NCBI GenBank assembly: GCA_037131955.1
Contig: JBAXQC010000033.1
Span: 1-30,201 of the forward strand
Source: CAIMMJ01 sp037131955
GTDB lineage: Bacteria; Bacteroidota; Bacteroidia; UBA4408
Length of the DNA: 30,201 nucleotides
Direction: 5' to 3'
Each line of letters begins with the position of its first letter. Position 1 is the stretch's first letter. Shown in pieces: positions 8,598-16,359 of the stretch. The notes beneath the pieces are model-generated. The model did no database searches. It was given only the letters and a program-made list of their open reading frames with translations, and was not told the DNA's origin. A program made the translations under genes and the position numbers.

Positions 8598-8945
8598 TTG
8601 AAATTAGAACAAAAAAGAGAATCGCTAGCAACTCTGCCAAAGTTTTTTGCCAGAATGGGAAAATACTCTCTGGTAGCGTTTATATTAGTTATAGGCTCAG
8701 TTTCTATTGGTGTAATAGGATATCATTTTTTAGGCCATTTAAATATTATTGATAGTTTTCACATGGCCTGTATGATACTAACAGGAATGGGACCGGTGGC
8801 AGAAATGAAAACCGATGAAGCAAAATTTTTTTCTTCTTTTTATGCTTTGTACAGTGGAGTTGCATTCTTGAGTATAACCGCTGTGTTTTTTGCTCCAATA
8901 ATTCACAGGGTGCTTCACATATTAAATGTGGAAGTTGAAGAATAG
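8598..8945 (+). CDS. Small two-helix membrane protein, potassium-channel-like pore with atypical filter
   Basis: A 115-residue protein with the 2TM-plus-pore layout of the Ion_trans_2 potassium channel domain. A hydrophobic helix runs from about 22 to 45. A re-entrant pore-helix-like stretch (IDSFHMACMILTGMGP, about 51-66) follows. A second helix (77-100) begins with the FYALYSG element typical of KcsA-like channels. The selectivity filter TVGYG is absent and replaced by TGMGP (62-66), so potassium selectivity is not expected to be normal. The longest start is TTG at 8598, which keeps a basic N-terminal tail; an ATG at 8655 (residue 20) is a plausible alternative. It may be co-transcribed with fumC and ends before a strong hairpin. 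Function unknown. Confidence 0.8.
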   Translation: MKLEQKRESLATLPKFFARMGKYSLVAFILVIGSVSIGVIGYHFLGHLNIIDSFHMACMILTGMGPVAEMKTDEAKFFSSFYALYSGVAFLSITAVFFAPIIHRVLHILNVEVEE

Positions 8946-8973
8946 AGTATTTGTTGAATAAACTAATTAGCAA

Positions 8974-9005
8974 AAAAAATCCCCTGAATTTCAGGGGATT
9001 TTTAT
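8974..9005. terminator. Strong bidirectional intrinsic terminator
   Basis: Stem CCCCTGA (8981-8987) pairs with TCAGGGG (8991-8997) around a 3-nt loop, and A/T pairs extend it on both sides. An A-tract (8972-8979) precedes it and a T-run follows, so it can stop transcription from both sides. It lies between the convergent channel-like gene and the DUF2795 gene. Confidence 0.9.
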
Positions 9006-9227
9006 TTAATATTCATCTTCATTAAAAAAGAAATCATCTTTTGAAGGATAGTCAGGCCAAACATCTTCAATGGTTTCATATACTTCGCCTTCGTCTTCCA
9101 TTTCTTGTAAGTTTTCAATTACTTCCATAGGAGCTCCTGATCTCATTGCAAAATCAATTAGCTCATCTTTTGTGGCTGGCCATGGTGCATCTTCTAGGTG
9201 TGATGCAAGTTCAAGTGTCCAATACAT
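9006..9227 (-). CDS. DUF2795 domain protein, small and acidic
   Basis: A 73-residue protein that matches the DUF2795 type found almost unchanged in many Bacteroidota (opening MYWTLELASHLEDAPWPATK, then ELIDFAMRSGAPMEVIENLQ and an acidic end with DDFFFNEDEY). The fold is likely a small helical domain. The C-terminal third is very rich in Asp and Glu. No catalytic motif, signal peptide or membrane segment is seen. The gene is monocistronic: 164 bp separate it from the adenosyltransferase upstream, and it ends one base beyond the bidirectional terminator. Its role is unknown; the strong conservation suggests a core cytoplasmic function. Confidence 0.85.
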   Translation of the reverse strand: MYWTLELASHLEDAPWPATKDELIDFAMRSGAPMEVIENLQEMEDEGEVYETIEDVWPDYPSKDDFFFNEDEY

Positions 9228-9274
9228 AGTTTATTATTTTAATTAAATTGTTATCTCTACTTTTTTAAAGTCTG

Positions 9275-9306
9275 CGAAATTATAAAAATATCGTTGTAAT
9301 GGTCAA
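9275..9306 (-). promoter_or_regulatory. Weak candidate promoter for the DUF2795 gene
   Basis: On the minus strand TTG (9306-9304) is followed after 21 bp by TAATTTCG (9282-9275), one mismatch from the Bacteroidota -7 consensus. It would give a leader of roughly 40-45 nt. The rest of the 9228-9391 gap is AT-rich and shows no other recognisable signal. Confidence 0.25.
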
Positions 9307-9391
9307 CTTTTTATCAAATTTTTTTTATTTGTTTTTGGTTTTAGTATCTCTCTAACAATCAGGCTGCTTATAAATGTTATAATACTATTTA

Positions 9392-9943
9392 CTACACTCT
9401 ATTTGGTTTCCAAGGAATTTCTTTGGCATTTAGTTCAACGCTCCATTTACGGGACAGCACAAACAAATAATCGCTTAATCTATTCAGGTATTGCAAAATT
9501 AGTGGATTAACATTCTCTGATTCTGTTAAATGTATAATATTTCTTTCTGCTCTTCTGCAAACACATCTCGCCACGTGACAAAATGAAACAATTTGATTTC
9601 CGCCAGGCAAAACAAAAAATTTCATTGGTTCTAAACTTTTTTCCATCTCATCCATTTTGTTCTCTAAAAGCACAACATCATCAGTGAAAATTTCAGGAAT
9701 CTTAATATTATTTTTTAATGGCTCTACTGCTAAATGACTTCCAATTGTAAAAAGTCTCTCTTGAATTATTAATAAGGTTTCTATTTCACTTAAATCTTTT
9801 GCTGAGTCTCTAAGCACACCCAACCAAGAATTTAACTCGTCTACAGTGCCGTAAGACTCAATTTTTATATGGTGTTTTGGAACTCTTGTTCCTCCTAAAA
9901 GCGATGTTGTACCTTGGTCGCCGGTTTTGGTATATATTTTCAT
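9392..9943 (-). CDS. Cob(I)yrinic acid a,c-diamide adenosyltransferase (PduO-type ATR)
   Basis: Transfers the adenosyl group of ATP to cob(I)alamin, making the coenzyme B12 used by mutases and some ribonucleotide reductases. The 183 residues fit the family. The ATP-binding N-terminus is KIYTKTGDQGTTSLLGGTRV, followed by SYGTVDELNSWLG. The second signature RCVCRRAERNII (about 132-143) and the C-terminal LNRLSDYLFVLSRK are both diagnostic of the PduO class rather than the CobA/BtuR class. It starts 3 bp after the AddB-like gene ends and so appears to be the last member of that operon. No other B12 gene is in the window, which fits salvage of imported corrinoid. Confidence 0.95.
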   Translation of the reverse strand: MKIYTKTGDQGTTSLLGGTRVPKHHIKIESYGTVDELNSWLGVLRDSAKDLSEIETLLIIQERLFTIGSHLAVEPLKNNIKIPEIFTDDVVLLENKMDEMEKSLEPMKFFVLPGGNQIVSFCHVARCVCRRAERNIIHLTESENVNPLILQYLNRLSDYLFVLSRKWSVELNAKEIPWKPNRV

Positions 9944-9946
9944 GTT

Positions 9947-12805
9947 TTATCTGTTACACATTTTTTTAAAAGAACAAAACTCACAATTTTTTTCATGTTC
10001 CGTTTTATAAAATGAAATATTTTCATTTAACATTTCGGTTAATAACAAACTTATCCACTCTTCTGTTTTTGAATTTATAGAAAAGTCGTAAGTTGTTCCA
10101 TCATTAAGTTTTAAAGGCAAATAGCTGCTTTGGTGATTTCTTAAATTTATAATTGCTGCATTGGCTTGGTTGGTGTTTTCGTATCCATAAAACAACCAAT
10201 TATAAAACAGCAATTGAAAGGCTTTGTCTGATTTTTTTTCTCTAAGCTCTATGCCAAATTCATTTAAATTTAACTCGGCAGAGTTAACACTGCCTGTTTT
10301 GTAATCAAAAATTGATAGTATATTCTCTGATTTAGAAATTCTGTCGGCCTTTCCAAGAAAATTTATTTTTGTGTTTGCGAATTCCTTCTCTATTTCTTTT
10401 TTTAATTCAACGCCAACAATAAATTCATTGTTGTGTATTTTTAGTCGTTTTGCTTCTTCCTTTAAAAAAGATTTTATTTGCGTAAATGCATATCTAATTA
10501 ATAACAGATTTGTGCCGGTATTTGGATTTTTTGTTGAAATATTTTCATTAAATAATTCATTAAATGACTCCACCAAAATTGCATTTAAACTAATTTCGTT
10601 AGGAATATCTTTCTCAGTAATATTTTTACCTATAAACGGAGAATAAATTTTTTCAAATACCAGGTGAATAAGAGTTCCTAAGTCAGATGCATTTAAACTA
10701 TCTTCGGGTTCTTCTGTTTCTTTTAGTGAAGCAACATATAAATAGTAAAATCTTAATGGACAGTTTCTGTAATGATTTAAAACGGTTGCAGATACTCCTC
10801 TGGTAAGAAGTTTTTTCTTTAGTTGTTCAATAATTTCTGGCGATTTTTCTATTCCATTCTCTTCATTTAAAATATTTTGTTTTTTAATCGTAGGATAAAT
10901 TAGCTCATTACTTATGACAACATTTTTTAATTGTTTAGACAATTCTATTCTTAGCTGAGTAATATAACGCGATGGTTCGCCACTTCCCATCTCATCGGTT
11001 TCGGTATTATAAATCAAAAAAATATTTTCGGCTCTTTGAAGCAATCTGTAAAAGTGATAGGCATAAATTGATTCCTTATCATCTTGCGATTGCCAATTAA
11101 AATTATTTCTTACATCAACCGGTACAAAAGATTGAAAAAATCCTGAAGGTGGAATTAATCCTTCGTTGCAAGAAAGTAAAACAATATTTTTAAAGTCTAA
11201 GGTTCGAGTTTCTAGTAAGCCCATTATTTGTAGCCCTTGTAAAGGCTCGCCAACAAAATCAATTTTTTTATTTCTACACAATGTTTTAAAAAAGTGCCTA
11301 AAAAATTTATTGGAAATTTCTATTCCTGCTTCTTTAAATTTTTGTAAGATAGATTTTGTTTCAATAAAAATATTTTCGAAAAGGAGCAGGGCTTCCTTCT
11401 CAATTGAACTTAAATTTATTTTGTTTTCAGAAACTTCTAGAAGATGATTAATTAAATTTAATACAAAATCGCAAAGCTCAAAACTATCACTTATTTTAGA
11501 AGGTAAAATTAAATTTTCTAGCCTGTTTAAATCATCTTCATTTGCACCAAAAAACAACAAAGATTTTTTAGTGTCAAAAAACTTTTCAGGAATATAATTA
11601 GATTCTTTTAACCTGTTTTTTGGAAAAAAAATGTTTTGTTTGTATAAGATTATATTTATTAATGGATGATGAAATATTTTATTTAAATCTGTGTAATAAT
11701 AAATTTGATTTGATTTGGAATGGTTTTCATCAAACTGAAATACTTTAAGGTATAAATCTATTAACTGCCTACATTGAGTAAGTTCTATGGGATAACCCAT
11801 TGTAACATTAACTTTACTTAAATCTTTTGGAAGAGAATTTAATACAGGAATTAATAAGTTTTCATCTGCTAAAACTATAGCAGTATTTTTTAAGTCAAAA
11901 TTTGTTTCATCAATTTCATTTTTGTTTTTCTCTACTAACTCGGTAATAATATTTCCGGCAATTTTTGCTTGCAATGTATTTTGTGCAGCACCAATAATTT
12001 TTATTTTTTTTTCTATCTTTTCCCAATCATCGTTAACATATTCAAATTCTTTTGTTTGAGTTATGCTATTTTTATGTTGCCTTAAAAATTTACCACTTTC
12101 TTGATTGTCTTGTAAATAATATTTATCAATGTCCCAAATAAATTTGGCTTTCCCATTTTTTAAATAAAAATCAACTATTTTTTTTTCAGACGGCCATAAA
12201 GCATTAAGGCCGCATATCCAAATATGGTCTAGGGCGTTTGTGTTTTTGTTGTGAATATTTTCAGCTAAATTTCTGTAGGCTAATCCTTGGTATGCTTTGT
12301 TTTGATTTAGAAGATTAGAAACAAACGTTTTATGCAATAAAGGCAGTGCTTTCCAAAAATTTAGGTACTTTATTTGATATTCACTGGGTGGATTTCCGTT
12401 TGGATTCCAAATTTCAATTGCTTTGGTATCGCTTAATGCTGAAAAAAAAGTTTTGTATTCGCTTAGTTGTAAATCTAACTGATTAAAATCTGAAAGTAAG
12501 GTGTTTGAAATGCCCAAGAACTCATCAAAACTTAAGTCTTTTATTACCTCAATTTTTTTTGATGATAAAAATAATTCAAGTATTAAGTCTTCTTGTTTTA
12601 TTATCTTTAATTCAGATAAATTTTCAATAAAATCATCAATTGAAAATATTTTTGGAATTAAAAATGGAGGCATTAAAACAGAAGATAAATGCTCTAAAAA
12701 AAATATTTTTGCTCTCCTGGTTGGAAAAATTAAAACTATTTTATGAAAATCTTTTGGATGTTTATCTAAAAGTTTATTGGCAACACTTTTTAAAAACGGT
12801 ATCAT
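9947..12805 (-). CDS. AddB-like PD-(D/E)XK nuclease with Fe-S cluster motif
   Basis: A 952-residue protein of the AddB/RexB-related family, whose members act with a UvrD-like helicase-nuclease (AddA) in double-strand break resection. The N-terminus (IVLIFPTRRAKIFFLEHL) has the helicase-like beginning of AddB, but no Walker A motif, so it should not hydrolyse ATP itself. A degenerate helicase-like segment, ETRTLDFKNIVLLSCNEGLIP, spans about 532-552. The C-terminal nuclease has GKADRI (Asp821) and FDYKTG (Asp834, Lys836). Cys682 plus Cys941, Cys944 and Cys950 reproduce the C...CX2CX5C iron-sulfur staple of AddB. The expected AddA partner is not adjacent. Its start overlaps the CpcT-like stop by ATGA, implying translational coupling. 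Confidence 0.9.
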   Translation of the reverse strand: MIPFLKSVANKLLDKHPKDFHKIVLIFPTRRAKIFFLEHLSSVLMPPFLIPKIFSIDDFIENLSELKIIKQEDLILELFLSSKKIEVIKDLSFDEFLGISNTLLSDFNQLDLQLSEYKTFFSALSDTKAIEIWNPNGNPPSEYQIKYLNFWKALPLLHKTFVSNLLNQNKAYQGLAYRNLAENIHNKNTNALDHIWICGLNALWPSEKKIVDFYLKNGKAKFIWDIDKYYLQDNQESGKFLRQHKNSITQTKEFEYVNDDWEKIEKKIKIIGAAQNTLQAKIAGNIITELVEKNKNEIDETNFDLKNTAIVLADENLLIPVLNSLPKDLSKVNVTMGYPIELTQCRQLIDLYLKVFQFDENHSKSNQIYYYTDLNKIFHHPLINIILYKQNIFFPKNRLKESNYIPEKFFDTKKSLLFFGANEDDLNRLENLILPSKISDSFELCDFVLNLINHLLEVSENKINLSSIEKEALLLFENIFIETKSILQKFKEAGIEISNKFFRHFFKTLCRNKKIDFVGEPLQGLQIMGLLETRTLDFKNIVLLSCNEGLIPPSGFFQSFVPVDVRNNFNWQSQDDKESIYAYHFYRLLQRAENIFLIYNTETDEMGSGEPSRYITQLRIELSKQLKNVVISNELIYPTIKKQNILNEENGIEKSPEIIEQLKKKLLTRGVSATVLNHYRNCPLRFYYLYVASLKETEEPEDSLNASDLGTLIHLVFEKIYSPFIGKNITEKDIPNEISLNAILVESFNELFNENISTKNPNTGTNLLLIRYAFTQIKSFLKEEAKRLKIHNNEFIVGVELKKEIEKEFANTKINFLGKADRISKSENILSIFDYKTGSVNSAELNLNEFGIELREKKSDKAFQLLFYNWLFYGYENTNQANAAIINLRNHQSSYLPLKLNDGTTYDFSINSKTEEWISLLLTEMLNENISFYKTEHEKNCEFCSFKKMCNR

Positions 12806-13425
12806 TCTTTTTTTACAAATTTATATCCACCTTTTGTTGCTCCCCATACTTGTTTGGCATCTATGTCAAATCCTTGGTCCCAACTTTCTAAAATGCTTGA
12901 AGAAATAGTTACTTTAGAGGTAGCGTATGCAGCACCTCTTAAATTACTTTCGCAGTCTTTTTCTTTTGTACTGCCAACATATTTTCCATCACTAGTTTTT
13001 GTAAGATAAATAGAACATCCTTTCCTGTCTTCTAAAGAATCTACTGATAAATCTTGAAGTGGATTGTCGCTTTTCCATTGTCCGGCAAATCTTAAAGGAT
13101 TTTTTATGGTATAAACATGACTTACGATTGTGGAATCATTTTCTTTATAAACATGATACACTCTCTGTCTATATGGCTTATCTAAAGCACTAGCCATTGC
13201 TTGTTCAACATACAACCATACACCATCTTTTTTATTCCTCCAGATTGGTTTCATATTTAAGTGAATTTCAAAATAATCGCTGTCTGTATCTGCTTGTAGT
13301 TTACTATCAAAAGTACCAGACATCCACTGCCCTAATATGGATACATCTCTGTCGTAAATTTTCTCTCCTGCACGTATTAATTTTATGTTTAGGAGTAAAA
13401 GTAGTGTTGTTAAAATTATTTTCAT
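12802..13425 (-). CDS. CpcT/CpeT-family (chromophore lyase-like) exported protein
   Basis: A 207-residue protein with an N-terminal hydrophobic signal (about 1-19, KIILTTLLLLLNIKLIRAG). The mature part matches the CpcT/CpeT (DUF1001) lipocalin-like fold: LGQWMSGTFDSKLQADTDSDY, then WLYVEQAMASALDKPYRQRVY, RKGCSIYLTKTSDGKYVGST and GYKFVK at the end. In cyanobacteria CpcT and CpeT attach bilins to phycobiliproteins. Non-phototrophic Bacteroidota carry homologues of unknown function, so the name is a family label only. It sits 4 bp after glgB and overlaps the AddB-like gene by 4 bp. Export to the periplasm separates it physically from both neighbours' products. Confidence 0.87.
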   Translation of the reverse strand: MKIILTTLLLLLNIKLIRAGEKIYDRDVSILGQWMSGTFDSKLQADTDSDYFEIHLNMKPIWRNKKDGVWLYVEQAMASALDKPYRQRVYHVYKENDSTIVSHVYTIKNPLRFAGQWKSDNPLQDLSVDSLEDRKGCSIYLTKTSDGKYVGSTKEKDCESNLRGAAYATSKVTISSSILESWDQGFDIDAKQVWGATKGGYKFVKKE

Positions 13426-13429
13426 AGTA

Positions 13430-15388
13430 TTATTTATTTACTTTTTTGTTACTTTTTTTTGGAGATATAATAATGGCAGCCAGCGGCGGTAATGTTAGGC
13501 TTAATGAAAATGGTCTGCCATGGCTTGGATTTTCTATTGCCTTAATAGTAGTGTAATTTTTTACATTACTTCCCCAATATTTCTCATTGTCGCTATTATA
13601 GATTTCTTCGTAATCCATATTTACTGGCACTCCCAAAATATAGTTTTCTCTTACAACAGGAGTGAAGTTTAAAACCACTAATACAAAATCATTTTTGTTT
13701 TCTGCTTTTCTAAAATAGGACACAACACTATTTTCTGTATCGCTAAAATCTAAAAATTCAAAACCGGCAGAAGAAAAAATATTTTCGCTAAGGGCAGGAG
13801 TATTTTTATAGATTTGGTTCAATTCTTTTAAGCTTTCTTGTAAACCTTTGTGGCTATGATATTGGAGCAAATGCCAGTCTAAACTTTTTTCGTGGTTCCA
13901 TTCAGTTCTTTGTCCTATTTCTCCACCCATAAAAATTAATTTTATTCCGGGATGTGTGTACATATAAGTATACAACAACCTAAGATTGGCGAACTTTTGC
14001 CAATCATCTCCGGGCATTTTTTCTAAGAGACTTTTCTTTCCATAAACAACTTCGTCGTGAGAAAGTGGTAAACAATAATTTTCGGTAAAGGCGTAATGAA
14101 TACTAAATGTTATTTGATTTTGATGAAACTTTCTATGTATGGATTCAAGTTTAAAATATTCAAGAGTGTCATGCATCCATCCCATCATCCATTTCATACC
14201 AAAACCTAAACCTCCCATGCTTGTTGGTTTTGAAACTCCCGGCCACGCAGTAGATTCTTCGGCAATGGTATGTATATCTGGAAACTGAGCATATACGGCT
14301 TCATTAAATTCTTTGAGGAACGAAATTGCTTCTAAATTTTCATTTCCTCCAAATTCATTTGGAATCCAATCACCTTCTTTTCTAGAATAGTCTAAGTACA
14401 ACATCGAAGCAACTGCATCAACTCTAATTGCATCTATATGAAACTTATCTAACCAAAATATTGCACTGCTAATTAAAAAACTTCTTACTTCAAATCTCCC
14501 ATAGTTAAATATGCTGCTTTTCCAATCTGGGTGAAATCCTTTTCTGGGGTCGGAATGTTCGTACAAATGTGTGCCATCATAAAAGTTTAACGCAAATTCA
14601 TCTTCGGGAAAGTGAGAAGGCACCCAATCTAAAATTACACCAATATCGGCTTTGTGAAAGGAATTTATTAAAAAAGCAAAATCGTTGGGACTTCCATATC
14701 TAGATGTTGGTGCAAAATAACCTGTAGTTTGATATCCCCAAGATCCGTAAAAAGGATGTTCTGTTATGGGCATAAACTCTACGTGCGTAAATCCCATTTC
14801 TGAAACGTATTTCACCAACTTATCTGCCAGTTCAATGTATGTTAAAAAACGATTTCCTTCCTCAGGAACTTTCATCCATGAACCTAAATGAACTTCATAT
14901 ATAGAAAATGCTTTTTGAGTACCTCTTTTATTCATCCATTTTTTATCACTCCATTTAAAATCTAGTGAAGAAATTAGTGATGCAGTTTTTGGCGGTGTTT
15001 CTTGTGCAATAGAAAATGGATCAAATTTTTCGTATGCAATTCCGGTATCTTTGTTTACAATGTAATATTTGTATGCCATCCCTTTTTTTGCATTTGGAAT
15101 AAATGCTTCCCAAATTCCTGAACCGTCCCATCTTGCTTTCATTGGATGTTTAGAATTATCCCAGTAATTATAATCACATATAACCGAAACGTAAGAACCG
15201 TTAGGCGCCCAAACTGAAAAATAACAACCATCAATTCCATTTACTTTTTCTTGGAATGAACCAAGTTTTTCGTATAACTTATAGTGCTTACCTTGTTTAA
15301 AAAGATAAACATCTAATTCTGTAATTCTAGAAAATAATTTATTATCCGGATATTTCTCTTTCTTATTTTTTAAATTGGTGGTAGCCAT
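13430..15388 (-). CDS. glgB: 1,4-alpha-glucan (glycogen) branching enzyme
   Basis: Introduces alpha-1,6 branches into glycogen in the cytoplasm. A CBM48 domain occupies about 40-150 (CYFSVWAPNGSYVSVICDYN). The GH13 subfamily 8/9 barrel follows: VILDWVPSHFP, IRVDAVASM with nucleophile Asp324, the IAEEST block with acid/base Glu377, and LSHDEVVYGKKSL with the third catalytic Asp. GGLGFGMKWMMGWMHDTLEY and GGEIGQRTEWNHEKSLDW are branching-enzyme-specific. The C-terminal beta domain ends at 652 residues. No other glycogen gene (glgA, glgC, glgP) is in the window. It starts a likely operon with the CpcT-like, AddB-like and adenosyltransferase genes. Confidence 0.97.
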   Translation of the reverse strand: MATTNLKNKKEKYPDNKLFSRITELDVYLFKQGKHYKLYEKLGSFQEKVNGIDGCYFSVWAPNGSYVSVICDYNYWDNSKHPMKARWDGSGIWEAFIPNAKKGMAYKYYIVNKDTGIAYEKFDPFSIAQETPPKTASLISSLDFKWSDKKWMNKRGTQKAFSIYEVHLGSWMKVPEEGNRFLTYIELADKLVKYVSEMGFTHVEFMPITEHPFYGSWGYQTTGYFAPTSRYGSPNDFAFLINSFHKADIGVILDWVPSHFPEDEFALNFYDGTHLYEHSDPRKGFHPDWKSSIFNYGRFEVRSFLISSAIFWLDKFHIDAIRVDAVASMLYLDYSRKEGDWIPNEFGGNENLEAISFLKEFNEAVYAQFPDIHTIAEESTAWPGVSKPTSMGGLGFGMKWMMGWMHDTLEYFKLESIHRKFHQNQITFSIHYAFTENYCLPLSHDEVVYGKKSLLEKMPGDDWQKFANLRLLYTYMYTHPGIKLIFMGGEIGQRTEWNHEKSLDWHLLQYHSHKGLQESLKELNQIYKNTPALSENIFSSAGFEFLDFSDTENSVVSYFRKAENKNDFVLVVLNFTPVVRENYILGVPVNMDYEEIYNSDNEKYWGSNVKNYTTIKAIENPSHGRPFSLSLTLPPLAAIIISPKKSNKKVNK

Positions 15389-15398
15389 TATTTTAATT

Positions 15399-15427
15399 CA
15401 AAACTTTATATGGTTTAGAAATACAAA
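15399..15427 (-). promoter_or_regulatory. Candidate glgB promoter
   Basis: On the minus strand TTTG (15427-15424) and AAGTTTTG (15406-15399; one mismatch to TAnnTTTG) are 17 bp apart, and the -7 box ends 10 bp before the glgB ATG. The -33 box lies inside one arm of a perfect inverted repeat (15418-15450), so a protein or structure bound there could block it. Confidence 0.35.
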
Positions 15428-15450
15428 TTGTTTTTCAGAATTTGTATTTC
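15418..15450. repeat. Perfect 12-bp inverted repeat upstream of glgB
   Basis: GAAATACAAATT (15418-15429) and AATTTGTATTTC (15439-15450) are exact reverse complements separated by 9 nt. It lies in the 179-bp gap between dapF and glgB, 30 bp before the glgB start. No T-run follows on the minus strand, so it does not look like a terminator of dapF. Operator or leader structure is the likelier reading. The rest of the gap (15451-15567) shows only AT-rich sequence. Confidence 0.75.
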
Positions 15451-15567
15451 AGATAAATTTTAGATTTTAATTTTTTACAAAATAAAAAAAATCTTTAACT
15501 TAAATCTTAATTCTATTATTTAGCACAAAAAAACAATACTATGGAACTCTTACACTGAGCAATGAAG

Positions 15568-16359
15568 TTAAAAATCATTTAAATTAACTGAACCTTCAAA
15601 TGTTTTTTGCGCTGGACCGCTTAACCAAATGTTATTGTATTTTTCTTCCTCTTTTTTAAAACTAACTTCCAATAATCCTCCCGCTGTTTTTATTTGAATG
15701 GGGGTATTGTCTAAAACTAATTTTTGATGTGAGCATACCAAAGCAACAGCTGTAACACCAGTGCCGCAAGAAAATGTTTCTTCTTCCACCCCTCTTTCGT
15801 AGGTTCTAACAAAAACTTCACCATCAATAATTTCTACAAAATTTACATTAATTCCATTTGCAGTGTAGGTAGAGTTGTATCTTATTTTTCTACCTTCTGC
15901 AACAACATTAATTGTATTTAAGTTTTTTGTGAAAACAACATAATGAGGAGAGCCGGTATTTAATTCATAATCGTTTCCTTTTTTTACTATTTCATTCACA
16001 TTTTGCATAAGAAGTGAAATGTTATTATCAGAATTTATTATTCCCTTGTGCAAGCCATCTGAAGCAAAAAATTCCGTTTTTTCAACTATGACTTTAAGTT
16101 CACGAGCAAATTCAATCGTACATCTACCTCCGTTACCACACATACTTCCTTCATGTCCATCGGAATTGTAATATCGCATGTAGAAATCGCATGTGGAATG
16201 ATTTTCTAATAAAATAAGACCATCTGCACCAATGCCAAATCTCCTGTTGCATAAATTTTTAACCAAGGAATCATTTTGTATTTCAAAAAAATTAGCCCTA
16301 TTATCAATCATGATAAAATCATTGCCTGTTCCTTGGTATTTGCAAAATTGAATGTTCAT
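15568..16359 (-). CDS. dapF: Diaminopimelate epimerase
   Basis: Interconverts LL- and meso-diaminopimelate for lysine and peptidoglycan synthesis, without cofactor. The 263 residues are family-typical. The N-terminal half has YQGTGNDFIMIDNR. The first catalytic cysteine is Cys74 in MCGNGGRC, and the second is Cys198 in the FSCGTGVTA motif. SPHYVVF and YERGVEEET are further substrate-contact segments. Both halves of the pseudo-symmetric fold are intact. The ATG directly abuts the stop codon of the upstream membrane-anchored gene, so the two are co-transcribed. Confidence 0.97.
   Translation of the reverse strand: MNIQFCKYQGTGNDFIMIDNRANFFEIQNDSLVKNLCNRRFGIGADGLILLENHSTCDFYMRYYNSDGHEGSMCGNGGRCTIEFARELKVIVEKTEFFASDGLHKGIINSDNNISLLMQNVNEIVKKGNDYELNTGSPHYVVFTKNLNTINVVAEGRKIRYNSTYTANGINVNFVEIIDGEVFVRTYERGVEEETFSCGTGVTAVALVCSHQKLVLDNTPIQIKTAGGLLEVSFKKEEEKYNNIWLSGPAQKTFEGSVNLNDF

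Noticed and set aside
9947..12805. Reading the AddB-like gene with the CpcT-like, GlgB and Fic genes as a new defence island
   Set aside because: GlgB, DapF, Gmk and RecG are ordinary core genes, the AddB-like protein has a known repair role, and Fic is 16 kb away; no linkage supports a common system.
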